64,000 nt of DNA from Paenibacillus rhizosphaerae. GTDB lineage: Bacteria > Bacillota > Bacilli > Paenibacillales > Paenibacillaceae. The stretch is taken from NCBI RefSeq assembly GCF_014192015.1, contig NZ_JACHXJ010000002.1:186001-250000 (forward strand), written 5' to 3'. The notes beneath the pieces were generated by a model that was not told where the DNA came from, made no database searches, and was given only the letters and a program-made list of their open reading frames with translations. A program made the position numbers and the translations under genes. Shown here one piece after another: positions 46,342-53,987 of this stretch. Within the stretch, counting starts at the first letter, position 1. Each line of letters starts with the position of its first letter.

Positions 46342-46914
46342 CTGTCGGTCATACGGCGTATAGCTGCGTCACCTGACAACGATCATGTGGCCCTGCTGGT
46401 TGCTTCGGACGACACGTTTGGCCCGGATGCCGACTTGATTGTGCTGGACCGGGACGGGAACAAGCTGCTTCACCGGCCAAGAGCGAGCTATTTGTCACAC
46501 AGCGACGGATTCCTGTTTATTTATCCCTTGGTCTGGAACGATAACGAGACCGTAAAGGTGCCTGTTGACGGATATAAAGAGGGTCGAAGCCGTGGCGTTC
46601 TTCATATCCGCCTGAACCGGGAGGGGGCATCTTACGAAACCGATCCATTGCTGCCGGCCGCGGCCTGGCGGATTTTGGCTCAACAGGCACCGAACGTAAA
46701 GGAAACGGACATCGCCCGCTTTATCGCCGCAACTGGGAATGCCTCTGGTTTGTATGCGGTGCTGCTGGCCAATCGTGACGTATGGATTGTCGATATTCTG
46801 AAAGGGAAGGCGCTCAAAGCCGGCGCCGGCTACCCGCTGCGCTGGACGAAGGATAAACGGCTGTGGCTGGCGGCCAACCGGTCCGAGCTGCCGGTCTATT
46901 ACAGCGGCTTGTAA
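46342..46914 (+). pseudogene. 5'-truncated fragment of a hypothetical (beta-rich) protein gene
   Basis: The frame has coding character from 46342 (IAASPDNDHVALLVASDD, then DADLIVLDRDGN) to the stop at 46912-46914. It is closed upstream by TGA at 46339-46341, and no start with an RBS exists; GTG 46387 lacks one. About 190 residues of a beta-strand-rich, propeller-like sequence remain (ASGLYAVLLANRDVWIVDIL). The N-terminal half of the gene seems lost at the junction with the RlmI-like terminator. The family is not recognised. It faces the truncated mazG-like remnant across a shared terminator. Confidence 0.6.
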
Positions 46915-46951
46915 TATGACCCACGCCCAAACCGCCGCAGACTTAAGCAAT

Positions 46952-46988
46952 AAAAATCCCTTTTCGCCGGATGCGAAAAGGGATTTTT
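46952..46988. terminator. Bidirectional terminator between two pseudogenes
   Basis: AAAAATCCCTTTTCGC pairs with GCGAAAAGGGATTTTT around CGGAT, a 16-bp perfect stem with its own A and T tracts. Confidence 0.88.
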
Positions 46989-46989
46989 G

Positions 46990-47121
46990 AATTTTTTTAC
47001 CCAGGCCACTTCACCGGTCTCCTCCGCCAAAAAGCCGATCCGGATAAAGATATCCAGCTCGGGACCAGCCCCGTTGTTCGTAATACTCCTTGACCCATTG
47101 CTGAAATGCGTTCACGTCCAC
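46990..47121 (-). pseudogene. Frameshifted, 3'-truncated mazG-like pyrophosphohydrolase gene
   Basis: GTG 47121 (minus strand, with TAGGAGG 8 nt upstream) reads VDVNAFQQWVKEYYEQRGWS. After one extra base at about 47061, the sequence continues in the next frame as ELDIFIRIGFLAEETGEVA. This combined product matches the N-terminus of MazG-like nucleotide pyrophosphohydrolases, including the EExxE metal motif. The gene ends abruptly at the terminator near 46996, missing its second helix pair. It is a frameshift plus truncation, hence non-functional. The intact start and RBS indicate recent decay. Confidence 0.75.
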
Positions 47122-47316
47122 AGTCTTCGCCTCCTAATCAAGTCATGTTCTAGTGATAGGCACTTTTTTAAGTATATGGGATAAAGGCAAGAGATCGGCG
47201 CGCAAACCAAAGGATGGAGTTGGATGGATATCCAATATTTACGTTCCGGCATAAATCACATAGACTGGAAAAAAACATGAGTACCCCCAATCAACAACAG
47301 AGGAGAACTAATATTC

Positions 47317-47895
47317 ATGGATCTTAAACAGCAAACGATTCACCTGGAGCGCCCTTTTATCATCGATTGCGGCGATATTATTTTGCGGGAGTACCAGCTG
47401 GAGGACCTCGATGCCATCTGCGAGCTGGCGCGGCAGGAGGAGATCCGGCGTTACTTGCCCGATTGGGATGTGCCCCGGGAAGTCCGGTACGACTGGATGG
47501 TACATTACGAGATCAAGGAAAACGAGCAGTTTGTAAAAGCGGTTGCCGAAGGAGGCGCTGTCGGCGACTTCCGGCTGCGCCTGGTGATATTGGACAAAAA
47601 TACGAAAGAGTGCATCGGCTGGTGCTGCACAGGGCCCAAAGAGGAGCTGCCGTTTCCCAACCGCGAGATCATGTATGCGCTGTCCAGCCGGCATACCCGT
47701 AAAGGATACACGTCCCAAGCGGTACAGGGGCTGGTCAAATTTCTGTTTGACCATACCGATGCTGCCGAGCTGAACGGCGTTGCCAGGACGGACAACCCCG
47801 CCTCCAATCGCGTGCTCCAGAAGAGCGGCTTTGATCAGAATGGGACGATCGACATCGACGGCCACAAGTATGTTTGGTATAAGATCCAGAAGTAA
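47317..47895 (+). CDS. GNAT acetyltransferase, RimJ/RimL type
   Basis: 192 residues. It begins with the RimJ/L-like strand IILREYQLEDLDAICELARQ, followed by LPDWDVP and, in the catalytic half, the acetyl-CoA-binding HTRKGYTSQAVQGLVKFLFD. The C-terminal VARTDNPASNRVLQKSGFDQ is diagnostic of this subgroup, whose members acetylate protein N-termini or small molecules. AGGAGAA lies 11 nt before the start. 47122-47316 shows no other gene. It is convergent with the nucleotidyltransferase. The acceptor is unknown. Confidence 0.85.
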   Translation: MDLKQQTIHLERPFIIDCGDIILREYQLEDLDAICELARQEEIRRYLPDWDVPREVRYDWMVHYEIKENEQFVKAVAEGGAVGDFRLRLVILDKNTKECIGWCCTGPKEELPFPNREIMYALSSRHTRKGYTSQAVQGLVKFLFDHTDAAELNGVARTDNPASNRVLQKSGFDQNGTIDIDGHKYVWYKIQK

Positions 47896-47986
47896 CACGA
47901 GCCGCATATGAAATGCAGCTGATTGCTGCAGCTTGTGGTGATAGGGCACATGGCTTATTGTAAAAAGCCAATGGACTGCTGGGAGA

Positions 47987-49078
47987 TCACATGGAACGGC
48001 CGGTAATTTCAGGGTTGGACGCCATGATCGTTTCCGCCGCGCGCCACACCTCCGGCAAAAAGTCGATTACCGCAGCGGCACGCGTGCTGAAGTCCTGGAC
48101 GGAGTGAAAGCCGAGATCGGCCAGAAATGCTTCCAGACCGGGTGAAAGCTCTTTTTGCACATTCGGATCGCTGTCTGCGGCGAGAATTTTGTGGCAGCGG
48201 GCGAACGTGGCGCCCATCCAAAACACCGCCTCACGGTGGAGGCCTTGTTCAATTAACGTTATGCTCCCGTCGATGGCGATCGGGCGGGAAACCGGGGAAA
48301 TGTCGCTGCTGAAGAAAAAGGGCGTTTTGGCGGCGGCAGCCGCGGTGTCGAAGGTCCGCTCGAGCGACCTGACATGCTGCATCGCCCGCTCCGGCTCCAA
48401 ATCTACGCAGCCGAGATGGCGAAGCAGCTCGGGGTACAGAGAGCTCAGGCCGTATTCCGCCAATACGCCGCGGACAGCTGCGTAACGGAGCCGCACCGTC
48501 GGGTTTTTCAGGGCGGCGAGCAGCAGCACATGCGTGGTGATGCCCGTAGGGAAGAGCCAGGATATGAACAAATCGTGCAGCGGCAGCGACAAATCGAGGC
48601 CGAGCAGAGACCGTCTGATTTGCTGCTGTACGTTTTCGCACCGCTGCCTTACCCAGACCTCGTCGGCAAAATGCCGAGATACTTCTGAATACAGGCGATG
48701 CAAATGACCATGGGGATCGGAGATAATCGTATTGACGCGGAACGGGCCTGCGAGATGGTGCGAGACGAGCACCTTTTGCACCGAGGACAGCTCGGATATG
48801 GAGATATAAGAGCCTTCGATGAGGGTATCCCGATATATGAACTTTCCCGGTTTTAACGGCGGTTCCGCCAGTTCGGACACGACCATCACGTCGATATCGG
48901 AGCTTGGAGACATCGGAGCATCTTCCGGCAACCCAATCGTGGAACCCGTGAAGTAAGCGCCCATAAATCCTTTTTCCTTTGAGGCATGGTGCATCACCCA
49001 GTCCGCTGCAGCGGTTCTTGCCGAACCGACCGTCCCGGGCTGTATTTCAGACGAGCTTGAAAAATCCATCATATCCAC
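47987..49078 (-). CDS. Nucleotidyltransferase-fold protein
   Basis: 363 residues from GTG 49078 (GGGAGG, 7 nt upstream). The pol-beta-type motif is seen in FTGSTIGLPEDAPMSPSSDIDVMVV: GS, then DxD. A third acidic position may lie in the following strand (DTLIEGSYISI). A helical C-terminal domain with conserved LFPTGITTHVLLLAALKNPT follows. Similar proteins are annotated as aminoglycoside or generic nucleotidyltransferases; the substrate is unknown. It is convergent with the GNAT gene and divergent from the SRPBCC operon. Confidence 0.7.
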   Translation of the reverse strand: MDMMDFSSSSEIQPGTVGSARTAAADWVMHHASKEKGFMGAYFTGSTIGLPEDAPMSPSSDIDVMVVSELAEPPLKPGKFIYRDTLIEGSYISISELSSVQKVLVSHHLAGPFRVNTIISDPHGHLHRLYSEVSRHFADEVWVRQRCENVQQQIRRSLLGLDLSLPLHDLFISWLFPTGITTHVLLLAALKNPTVRLRYAAVRGVLAEYGLSSLYPELLRHLGCVDLEPERAMQHVRSLERTFDTAAAAAKTPFFFSSDISPVSRPIAIDGSITLIEQGLHREAVFWMGATFARCHKILAADSDPNVQKELSPGLEAFLADLGFHSVQDFSTRAAAVIDFLPEVWRAAETIMASNPEITGRSM

Positions 49079-49183
49079 CGTATTTCCTCCCTTTGCCTTA
49101 AAGTGGGAACGTCTTCATTATAGAATGTCAGGTGAAAATTGGTAGACTGTTTGTTTTTGGCAATATGCGCTATAATAGCAATA

Positions 49184-49210
49184 TAAGGAGCCGAGAGGCT
49201 CCTTTTTTCG
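49184..49210 (+). terminator. Intrinsic terminator without an obvious upstream + strand gene
   Basis: AAGGAGCC pairs with GGCTCCTT around GAGA, followed by TTTTTTCG. A TATAAT lies at 49171-49176, only 8 bp before the stem, and no + strand gene ends here. Confidence 0.7.
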
Positions 49211-49247
49211 TTGGATTCCGGCCTGCGGGCCACAGAATGACAAGGGG

Positions 49248-49299
49248 TTGACATGAAACCAAAAGGTTTCGTATAATTCATATAAAACCAAATGGTTTC
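49248..49299 (+). promoter_or_regulatory. Promoter with two ArsR-type operators
   Basis: TTGACA (49248-49253), an 18-bp spacer and TATAAT (49272-49277) form a consensus promoter. GAAACC-AAAA-GGTTTC (49255-49270) fills the spacer. AAAACC-AAAT-GGTTTC (49284-49299) covers the start region, with centres 29 bp apart. This is the expected layout for repression by the ArsR protein encoded as second gene of the operon. Confidence 0.8.
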
Positions 49300-49349
49300 G
49301 CATTCGAATGTAAACCGGGTTGATTTACTGCATACGGAGGTACTTATTC

Positions 49350-49775
49350 ATGGAAAACTCAACAAACAATGCATTGCCTGATATCCGCCACACCGGTGTA
49401 TTCCAGGCTCCGATCCAGAAAGTGTGGGAGGCGGTGGCGACTCCCGAAGGACTGTCCGCCTGGTTCATGCCCAATGACATGCAGCCCGTCGTAGGCCACG
49501 AATTTCACATTAATGCCGGCCCGTACGGCATGTCGCCCTGCAAGGTGACCGAAGTGGATCCGCCGCACCGGCTGGCGTTCCGCTGGGGCAAGGACTGGAC
49601 GCTTGCTTTCGAGCTGAAGGAGCTGGACGGCAAAACGGAAGTGACGCTCATCCACTCCGGCTGGAGCGCGGACCAAGTGACCGAGTTCAACCAGCCGCAT
49701 ACGATCGTGCGCGAGACGATGGACCAAGGCTGGGCCGGACTCCACCAGAAGCTGGGCAGATACGTCGAGGCGTAA
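49350..49775 (+). CDS. SRPBCC/AHSA1-domain protein
   Basis: 141 residues of the START-like fold family (Activator of Hsp90 homologue 1-like). Typical segments are the opening IRHTGVFQAPIQKVWEAVAT, GLSAWFMPNDMQPVVGHEF, VTEVDPPHRLAFRW and FELKELDGKTEVTLIHSGWS. The cavity probably binds a hydrophobic ligand; bacterial members have no proven Hsp90 role. ATG 49350 has GGAGG 12 nt upstream. It is followed after 2 bp by an arsR-family gene, a widespread pairing. Confidence 0.9.
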   Translation: MENSTNNALPDIRHTGVFQAPIQKVWEAVATPEGLSAWFMPNDMQPVVGHEFHINAGPYGMSPCKVTEVDPPHRLAFRWGKDWTLAFELKELDGKTEVTLIHSGWSADQVTEFNQPHTIVRETMDQGWAGLHQKLGRYVEA

Positions 49776-49777
49776 GC

Positions 49778-50155
49778 ATGACGGCGACTGCGTCCAAGCA
49801 CGACGTATTCCAGGCCGTTGCCGACCCGACCCGGCGCCAGCTGCTGAAGCTGCTGTCCGATCAGGAGATGCCCGTAACGGTTCTCAGCAGCCATTTTCCG
49901 ATGAGCCGGACGGCGGTTTCCAAGCATCTGCGGATCCTGTCGGAGGCAGGGCTGGTGAAGGAAAGGAAGGTCGGCCGCGAGACGAGGTACCGGCTGGATC
50001 CAGGGCCCTTGCAGGAACTCAAGGATTGGTACTCCTATTTTGAACGCTTTTGGGAGAACAAGATGGCGGCCCTGCAGCACTTCGTGGAGTCGGACGGTTC
50101 CGAACGTTTCCCTGCCCCGCTGACCATGGTGGAAAAGGAGAAGGAGCAAGACTAG
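49778..50155 (+). CDS. ArsR-family transcriptional repressor
   Basis: 125 residues. The winged helix-turn-helix reads DPTRRQLLKLLSD, then MPVTVLSSHFPMSRTAVSKH, LRILSEAGLV and the wing ERKVGRETRYRL. No metal-binding CxC motif is present, so it belongs to the non-metal group that pairs with SRPBCC proteins (similar to SdpR/YczG). It probably represses its own operon through the GGTTTC palindromes at 49255-49299. The inducer is unknown. The stop is followed by 300 bp before addB. Confidence 0.9.
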   Translation: MTATASKHDVFQAVADPTRRQLLKLLSDQEMPVTVLSSHFPMSRTAVSKHLRILSEAGLVKERKVGRETRYRLDPGPLQELKDWYSYFERFWENKMAALQHFVESDGSERFPAPLTMVEKEKEQD

Positions 50156-50247
50156 CCGGTGATTCAATCGCTCTATACTGAACCATGACCCCCATGTTGG
50201 ACGGAAGCCTGGATTCCAGCATTAGTAAAAATCAAGATAAACTAGAG

Positions 50248-50286
50248 ACAGCGGTGCAAGAGGATCACATCCTCCTGTACCGCTGT
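50248..50286 (+). other. Long RNA hairpin between arsR and addB
   Basis: An 11-bp arm (50248-50258 with 50276-50286, one G-T pair), one A-C mismatch and a 6-bp arm (50260-50265 with 50269-50274) close on a CAC loop. Only TTT follows. It may be a T-poor terminator of arsR or a processing structure. The rest of 50156-50456 has no convincing gene. Confidence 0.6.
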
Positions 50287-50373
50287 TTGGCATGCCGGGA
50301 AACGGCGTTCTTTCGGGTTGATCTTACCCGGATAATTGCAAAAAACGGCAGGTGCCTCCTTTTTACAGTTCCG

Positions 50374-50387
50374 CAAACATACGTTCT
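50374..50387. promoter_or_regulatory. LexA (SOS) box candidate upstream of addB
   Basis: CAAACATACGTTCT differs from the Gram-positive LexA/DinR consensus CGAACRNRYGTTYC at the second base and at the last. It lies 1 bp upstream of the addB -35. Confidence 0.4.
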
Positions 50388-50388
50388 T

Positions 50389-50417
50389 TTGAAAAAAGGT
50401 TATGTTATACTTATATT
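50389..50417 (+). promoter_or_regulatory. Sigma-A promoter of addB-addA
   Basis: TTGAAA at 50389-50394, a 17-bp spacer and TATATT at 50412-50417, 40 bp before the addB start. Confidence 0.7.
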
Positions 50418-50456
50418 TAATAGTTTTCGAGGTTTACATATGAAGGAGGCAACACC

Positions 50457-53400
50457 ATGTCGGTTCATTTTCTGATCGGACGATCCGGTAGCGGCAAGAC
50501 GACGGCGATCCTAAGCGAAATCACGTCCCGGCTGCAAACAGAGCCTAAGGGCAGCCCGTTGATCCTGCTCGTTCCCGAGCAGGGCTCATTCCAGGCGGAG
50601 CACAGCCTGGTATCATCAGGTGCTGTCAAAGGCAGCGTCCGTGCGCAGGTTCTCAGCTTCCGGCGCCTGGCTTACCGGGTGATGCAGGAGACCGGCGGTT
50701 CAGCGAGAGTCGGCATCACCGAAGAAGGTAAAAAAATGCTGCTGTACAAAATCATTCAGCGCCGCAAGGAGGAGCTGAAGCTGTTCGGTGCCTCCGGTGA
50801 CCAGCTGGGTTTTATAGGCAAGCTGAACGAGCTGTATACCGAGCTCAAGCGGTACTGCGTGGATTCCGCCGTGCTGGAAGAGCATTTGACCCAGCTGACG
50901 GAGCAGAAGGCGGCCGCCCCGATCCTGCGCTATAAGCTGGAGGATTTATGGACGGTGTATCGCGACTTTGAACAGGAAATATCACCGCTTTATATAGATG
51001 ATGAAGATATGCTCGTTACTTTAGCCGAGGGGATCCGCCGCTCGTCTTATGTCAAAGGTGCGGACGTATGGATCGACGGCTTCCACGGGATGACTCCGCA
51101 GGAATACGGGGTGATCCGCGAGCTGATGGCCCATGCGTCATCGGTCACGATTGCGCTCACGCTGGACAAGCCGTACCACGGCAGCATGCAGCCGCATGAG
51201 CTGGATCTGTTTCATCCGACCGCCACGACTTATATCAAGCTGAGAGGAATGGCCGAGGAGCTGGGCATCGAAACGAAGGATTCAATCCTGCCGGCATCGG
51301 ACCTGCCCAAATTTCGCCTCAGCCCGAGGTTGGCTCATTTGGAGCGCGGTTATGACCGGAGGATTCCCTGGAAGGGACAGGAGAGAGATCAGGTTCAGAT
51401 AACCGAAGGAATTTCCCTCTATGCGGCCGAGAACCGGCGCACCGAAGTGGAAGGGGCATTGAGGGAGATGCTGCGCCTGGCCAGGGAGGAAGGGGCGAGG
51501 TACCGCGAAATGGCCGTGTTCGTCCGTAATTTGGGCGATTACGAGCACTTGGTGGAGCCACTGTTCCGGGACTACGGCATTCCGTTCTTCCTCGACCAGA
51601 AGCGAAGCGAGCTGCACCATCCGCTGGTGGAGTTTATTCGTTCCGCACTGGATGTCGTGCGCCGGAACTGGCGGCATGAGGACGTATTCCGCTGCATCAA
51701 GAGCGACCTGCTGCTTCCGCTGGACGGGTCGCTGGGGCGGGAGGATATGGACGTACTCGAGAACTACGCTCTCGCCTGCGGAATCCAGGGATACCGCTGG
51801 ACGGACGGCCGCCCATGGAAGGCCGTTCCGAGCCTGTCCCTGGAAGAAAACGGCTACGACCGGCGCAGATCCGGCGAACAGCTTCTCAGCTTGATGGAGC
51901 ATTGTCGGAGGGTGGTCAGCGAGCCGCTGCGGGCGTTCGGCAAGCGGGTGAAGAAGGCGGGCAGCGCCGAGGAACTCAGTACAGCGGTTTTCCGTCTGCT
52001 GGAGGAAGCCGACATTCCCGAGAAGCTGGACCTGTGGAGCCGTGAAGCGCTGGAGTCCGGCCGTCCCGAGGCGGCGAGGGAACACCGCCAGCTGTGGGAC
52101 GCGGTCCTGGAGCTGCTGGATCAAATTGTGGAAATGATGGGTGCGGAGAAAATGGCCATCGAGCTGTTTGCCGGCATTCTGGAAACGGGGCTGAGCGAAC
52201 TGAAGCTGGGCCTGGTTCCGCCTGCGCTCGATCAGGTGCTGGTCGGAAATATGGACCGGACGCGGACGGGTGGCGTGAAGTACGCCTTTCTGCTCGGCGT
52301 CAACGACGGGGTCATCCCGGCTGTGTTTCAGGATGACGGGGTGCTGACCGAACAGGAGCGCTCCCTGCTGTCGCAAACCGGGATGGAGCTGGCGCCGGGC
52401 ATCTCGCGCAAACTGCTCGACGAACGGTTCCTGATATACAACGCCCTGACCTCGGCCAGCCGCCATGTGTGGGTCAGCTATCCGGCTGCAGACGATGAAG
52501 GTAAGGAGCTGCTGCCGTCCGAAGTGGTGCGGCATGTCCGCAAAATGTTTCCCGGTCTGCCGGTCCGCCGCCTGTCGGCGCAGCCATCGGCAGAGCAGAG
52601 GGAAGAAGAGCTGCTTGCGTATTTGTCCCACCCGCGCCAGAGCCTCAGCCATTTGATCATTCAGCTGCGCAAATGGAAGCAGGGCGCGGAAATTCCGCAG
52701 CTGTGGTGGGATGTGTATAACTGGTATATCCGGGAACGGGAATGGAAGGAGCCGCTGGATATGCTGCTGCGGTCGCTGTTTTACCGCAACGATACCCGCC
52801 AGCTGGAGCCGCAGACCAGCCGCAGGCTGTACGGTGCCACAATCCGGACGAGCGTATCCCGGATGGAGCGGTTCGTGGCCTGCCCGTTTTCGCACTTCGC
52901 TTCACATGGGCTGAAGCTGCGCGAACGGCAGCTGTACCGCCTTCAGGCGCCGGATATCGGCCAGCTGTTCCACGCGGCGCTCACCCAAATGGCGCTGCGG
53001 CTGCAGGAGCAGAAGCGGAGCTGGGGAAGCCTGACCGCCGAAGAGTGCCGGCGCGAAGCGGAGACGACCGTGGAGCGCCTCGCTCCGATGCTGCAAGGAG
53101 AAATTTTGATGAGCAGCAAGCGCTACGGCTACATTTCACGCAAGCTCAAAAATATCGTAAGCCGAGCCTCCGTCATCCTGGGAGAACAGGCACGGCGGGG
53201 AAGCTTTGAGCCGATCGGCCTGGAACTCGATTTTGGACCGGGTAAGCCGCTGCCTCCGCTGACCTTCTCCCTCGAGAACGGAACGGTGATGGAGGTCATC
53301 GGGCGAATCGACCGGGTGGATATGGCCCAAGGCGAAAACGGACTTCTGCTGCGCGTGATCGATTACAAGTCCGGACAGAAGGACCTGCGGCTTCATGAGG

Positions 53401-53987
53401 TGTATTACGGCTTGTCCCTGCAGATGCTGACCTACCTGGACGTGCTGTTAACCTATGCGGAGCACTGGCTGGGCAGCAAGGCGCTTCCTGCTGGAACGCT
53501 GTATTTTCATGTGCATGATCCGATCCTGCAGTCGAGCAACGGGCTGACGATGGACCAGGCGGCGGAAGAGCTGCTCAAACGGTTTAAAATGAAGGGGCTG
53601 CTGCTGGCCGACCGCGACGTTATATCCAAGATGGACGCATCCCTGGACAAAGGTCATTCTTCCATCCTCCCGGTCGCCGTCAAGTCGGATGGAAGCTTCT
53701 ACAGCTCCGCATCGGTCGCTACGCCGGATCAGTGGGACACGCTGCTGTCTTCCGTCAGGGACAACATCACCCGGATCGGAACGAGAATCACTAAAGGGGA
53801 CGTGGACATCGAGCCTTACCGCATCCAGCAGGAGACGGCATGCACGTTCTGTCCGTTCAAGCCGGTGTGCCAGTTCGACGAAAATGTCGAGGGCAACCAT
53901 TATCATTTGCTTGGCAAGCCGAATAAATCACAGGTATGGGAAATGATGTCCAGCCGCCAAGGAGGAGATGCGCATGATCGAAATTGA
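50457..53987 (+). CDS. addB: AddB subunit of the AddAB helicase-nuclease
   Basis: 1176 residues, full length. The N-terminal P-loop is FLIGRSGSGKTTAILSEI. The C-terminal RecB-like nuclease domain has LLRVIDYKSGQKDL (catalytic D and K of DxK). It is framed by an iron-sulfur cluster with one Cys in RFVACPFSHFASHG and three in CTFCPFKPVC. AddAB resects double-strand breaks and responds to Chi for RecA loading, equivalent to RecBCD. GAAGGAGG lies 7 nt before the start. It overlaps addA by 14 bp. Confidence 0.96.
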   Translation: MSVHFLIGRSGSGKTTAILSEITSRLQTEPKGSPLILLVPEQGSFQAEHSLVSSGAVKGSVRAQVLSFRRLAYRVMQETGGSARVGITEEGKKMLLYKIIQRRKEELKLFGASGDQLGFIGKLNELYTELKRYCVDSAVLEEHLTQLTEQKAAAPILRYKLEDLWTVYRDFEQEISPLYIDDEDMLVTLAEGIRRSSYVKGADVWIDGFHGMTPQEYGVIRELMAHASSVTIALTLDKPYHGSMQPHELDLFHPTATTYIKLRGMAEELGIETKDSILPASDLPKFRLSPRLAHLERGYDRRIPWKGQERDQVQITEGISLYAAENRRTEVEGALREMLRLAREEGARYREMAVFVRNLGDYEHLVEPLFRDYGIPFFLDQKRSELHHPLVEFIRSALDVVRRNWRHEDVFRCIKSDLLLPLDGSLGREDMDVLENYALACGIQGYRWTDGRPWKAVPSLSLEENGYDRRRSGEQLLSLMEHCRRVVSEPLRAFGKRVKKAGSAEELSTAVFRLLEEADIPEKLDLWSREALESGRPEAAREHRQLWDAVLELLDQIVEMMGAEKMAIELFAGILETGLSELKLGLVPPALDQVLVGNMDRTRTGGVKYAFLLGVNDGVIPAVFQDDGVLTEQERSLLSQTGMELAPGISRKLLDERFLIYNALTSASRHVWVSYPAADDEGKELLPSEVVRHVRKMFPGLPVRRLSAQPSAEQREEELLAYLSHPRQSLSHLIIQLRKWKQGAEIPQLWWDVYNWYIREREWKEPLDMLLRSLFYRNDTRQLEPQTSRRLYGATIRTSVSRMERFVACPFSHFASHGLKLRERQLYRLQAPDIGQLFHAALTQMALRLQEQKRSWGSLTAEECRREAETTVERLAPMLQGEILMSSKRYGYISRKLKNIVSRASVILGEQARRGSFEPIGLELDFGPGKPLPPLTFSLENGTVMEVIGRIDRVDMAQGENGLLLRVIDYKSGQKDLRLHEVYYGLSLQMLTYLDVLLTYAEHWLGSKALPAGTLYFHVHDPILQSSNGLTMDQAAEELLKRFKMKGLLLADRDVISKMDASLDKGHSSILPVAVKSDGSFYSSASVATPDQWDTLLSSVRDNITRIGTRITKGDVDIEPYRIQQETACTFCPFKPVCQFDENVEGNHYHLLGKPNKSQVWEMMSSRQGGDAHDRN

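Noticed and set aside
50185..50475. A 96-codon frame between arsR and addB with a CLAC motif
   Set aside because: It contains the 18-bp hairpin and the addB promoter, has no RBS, and runs into the addB start.
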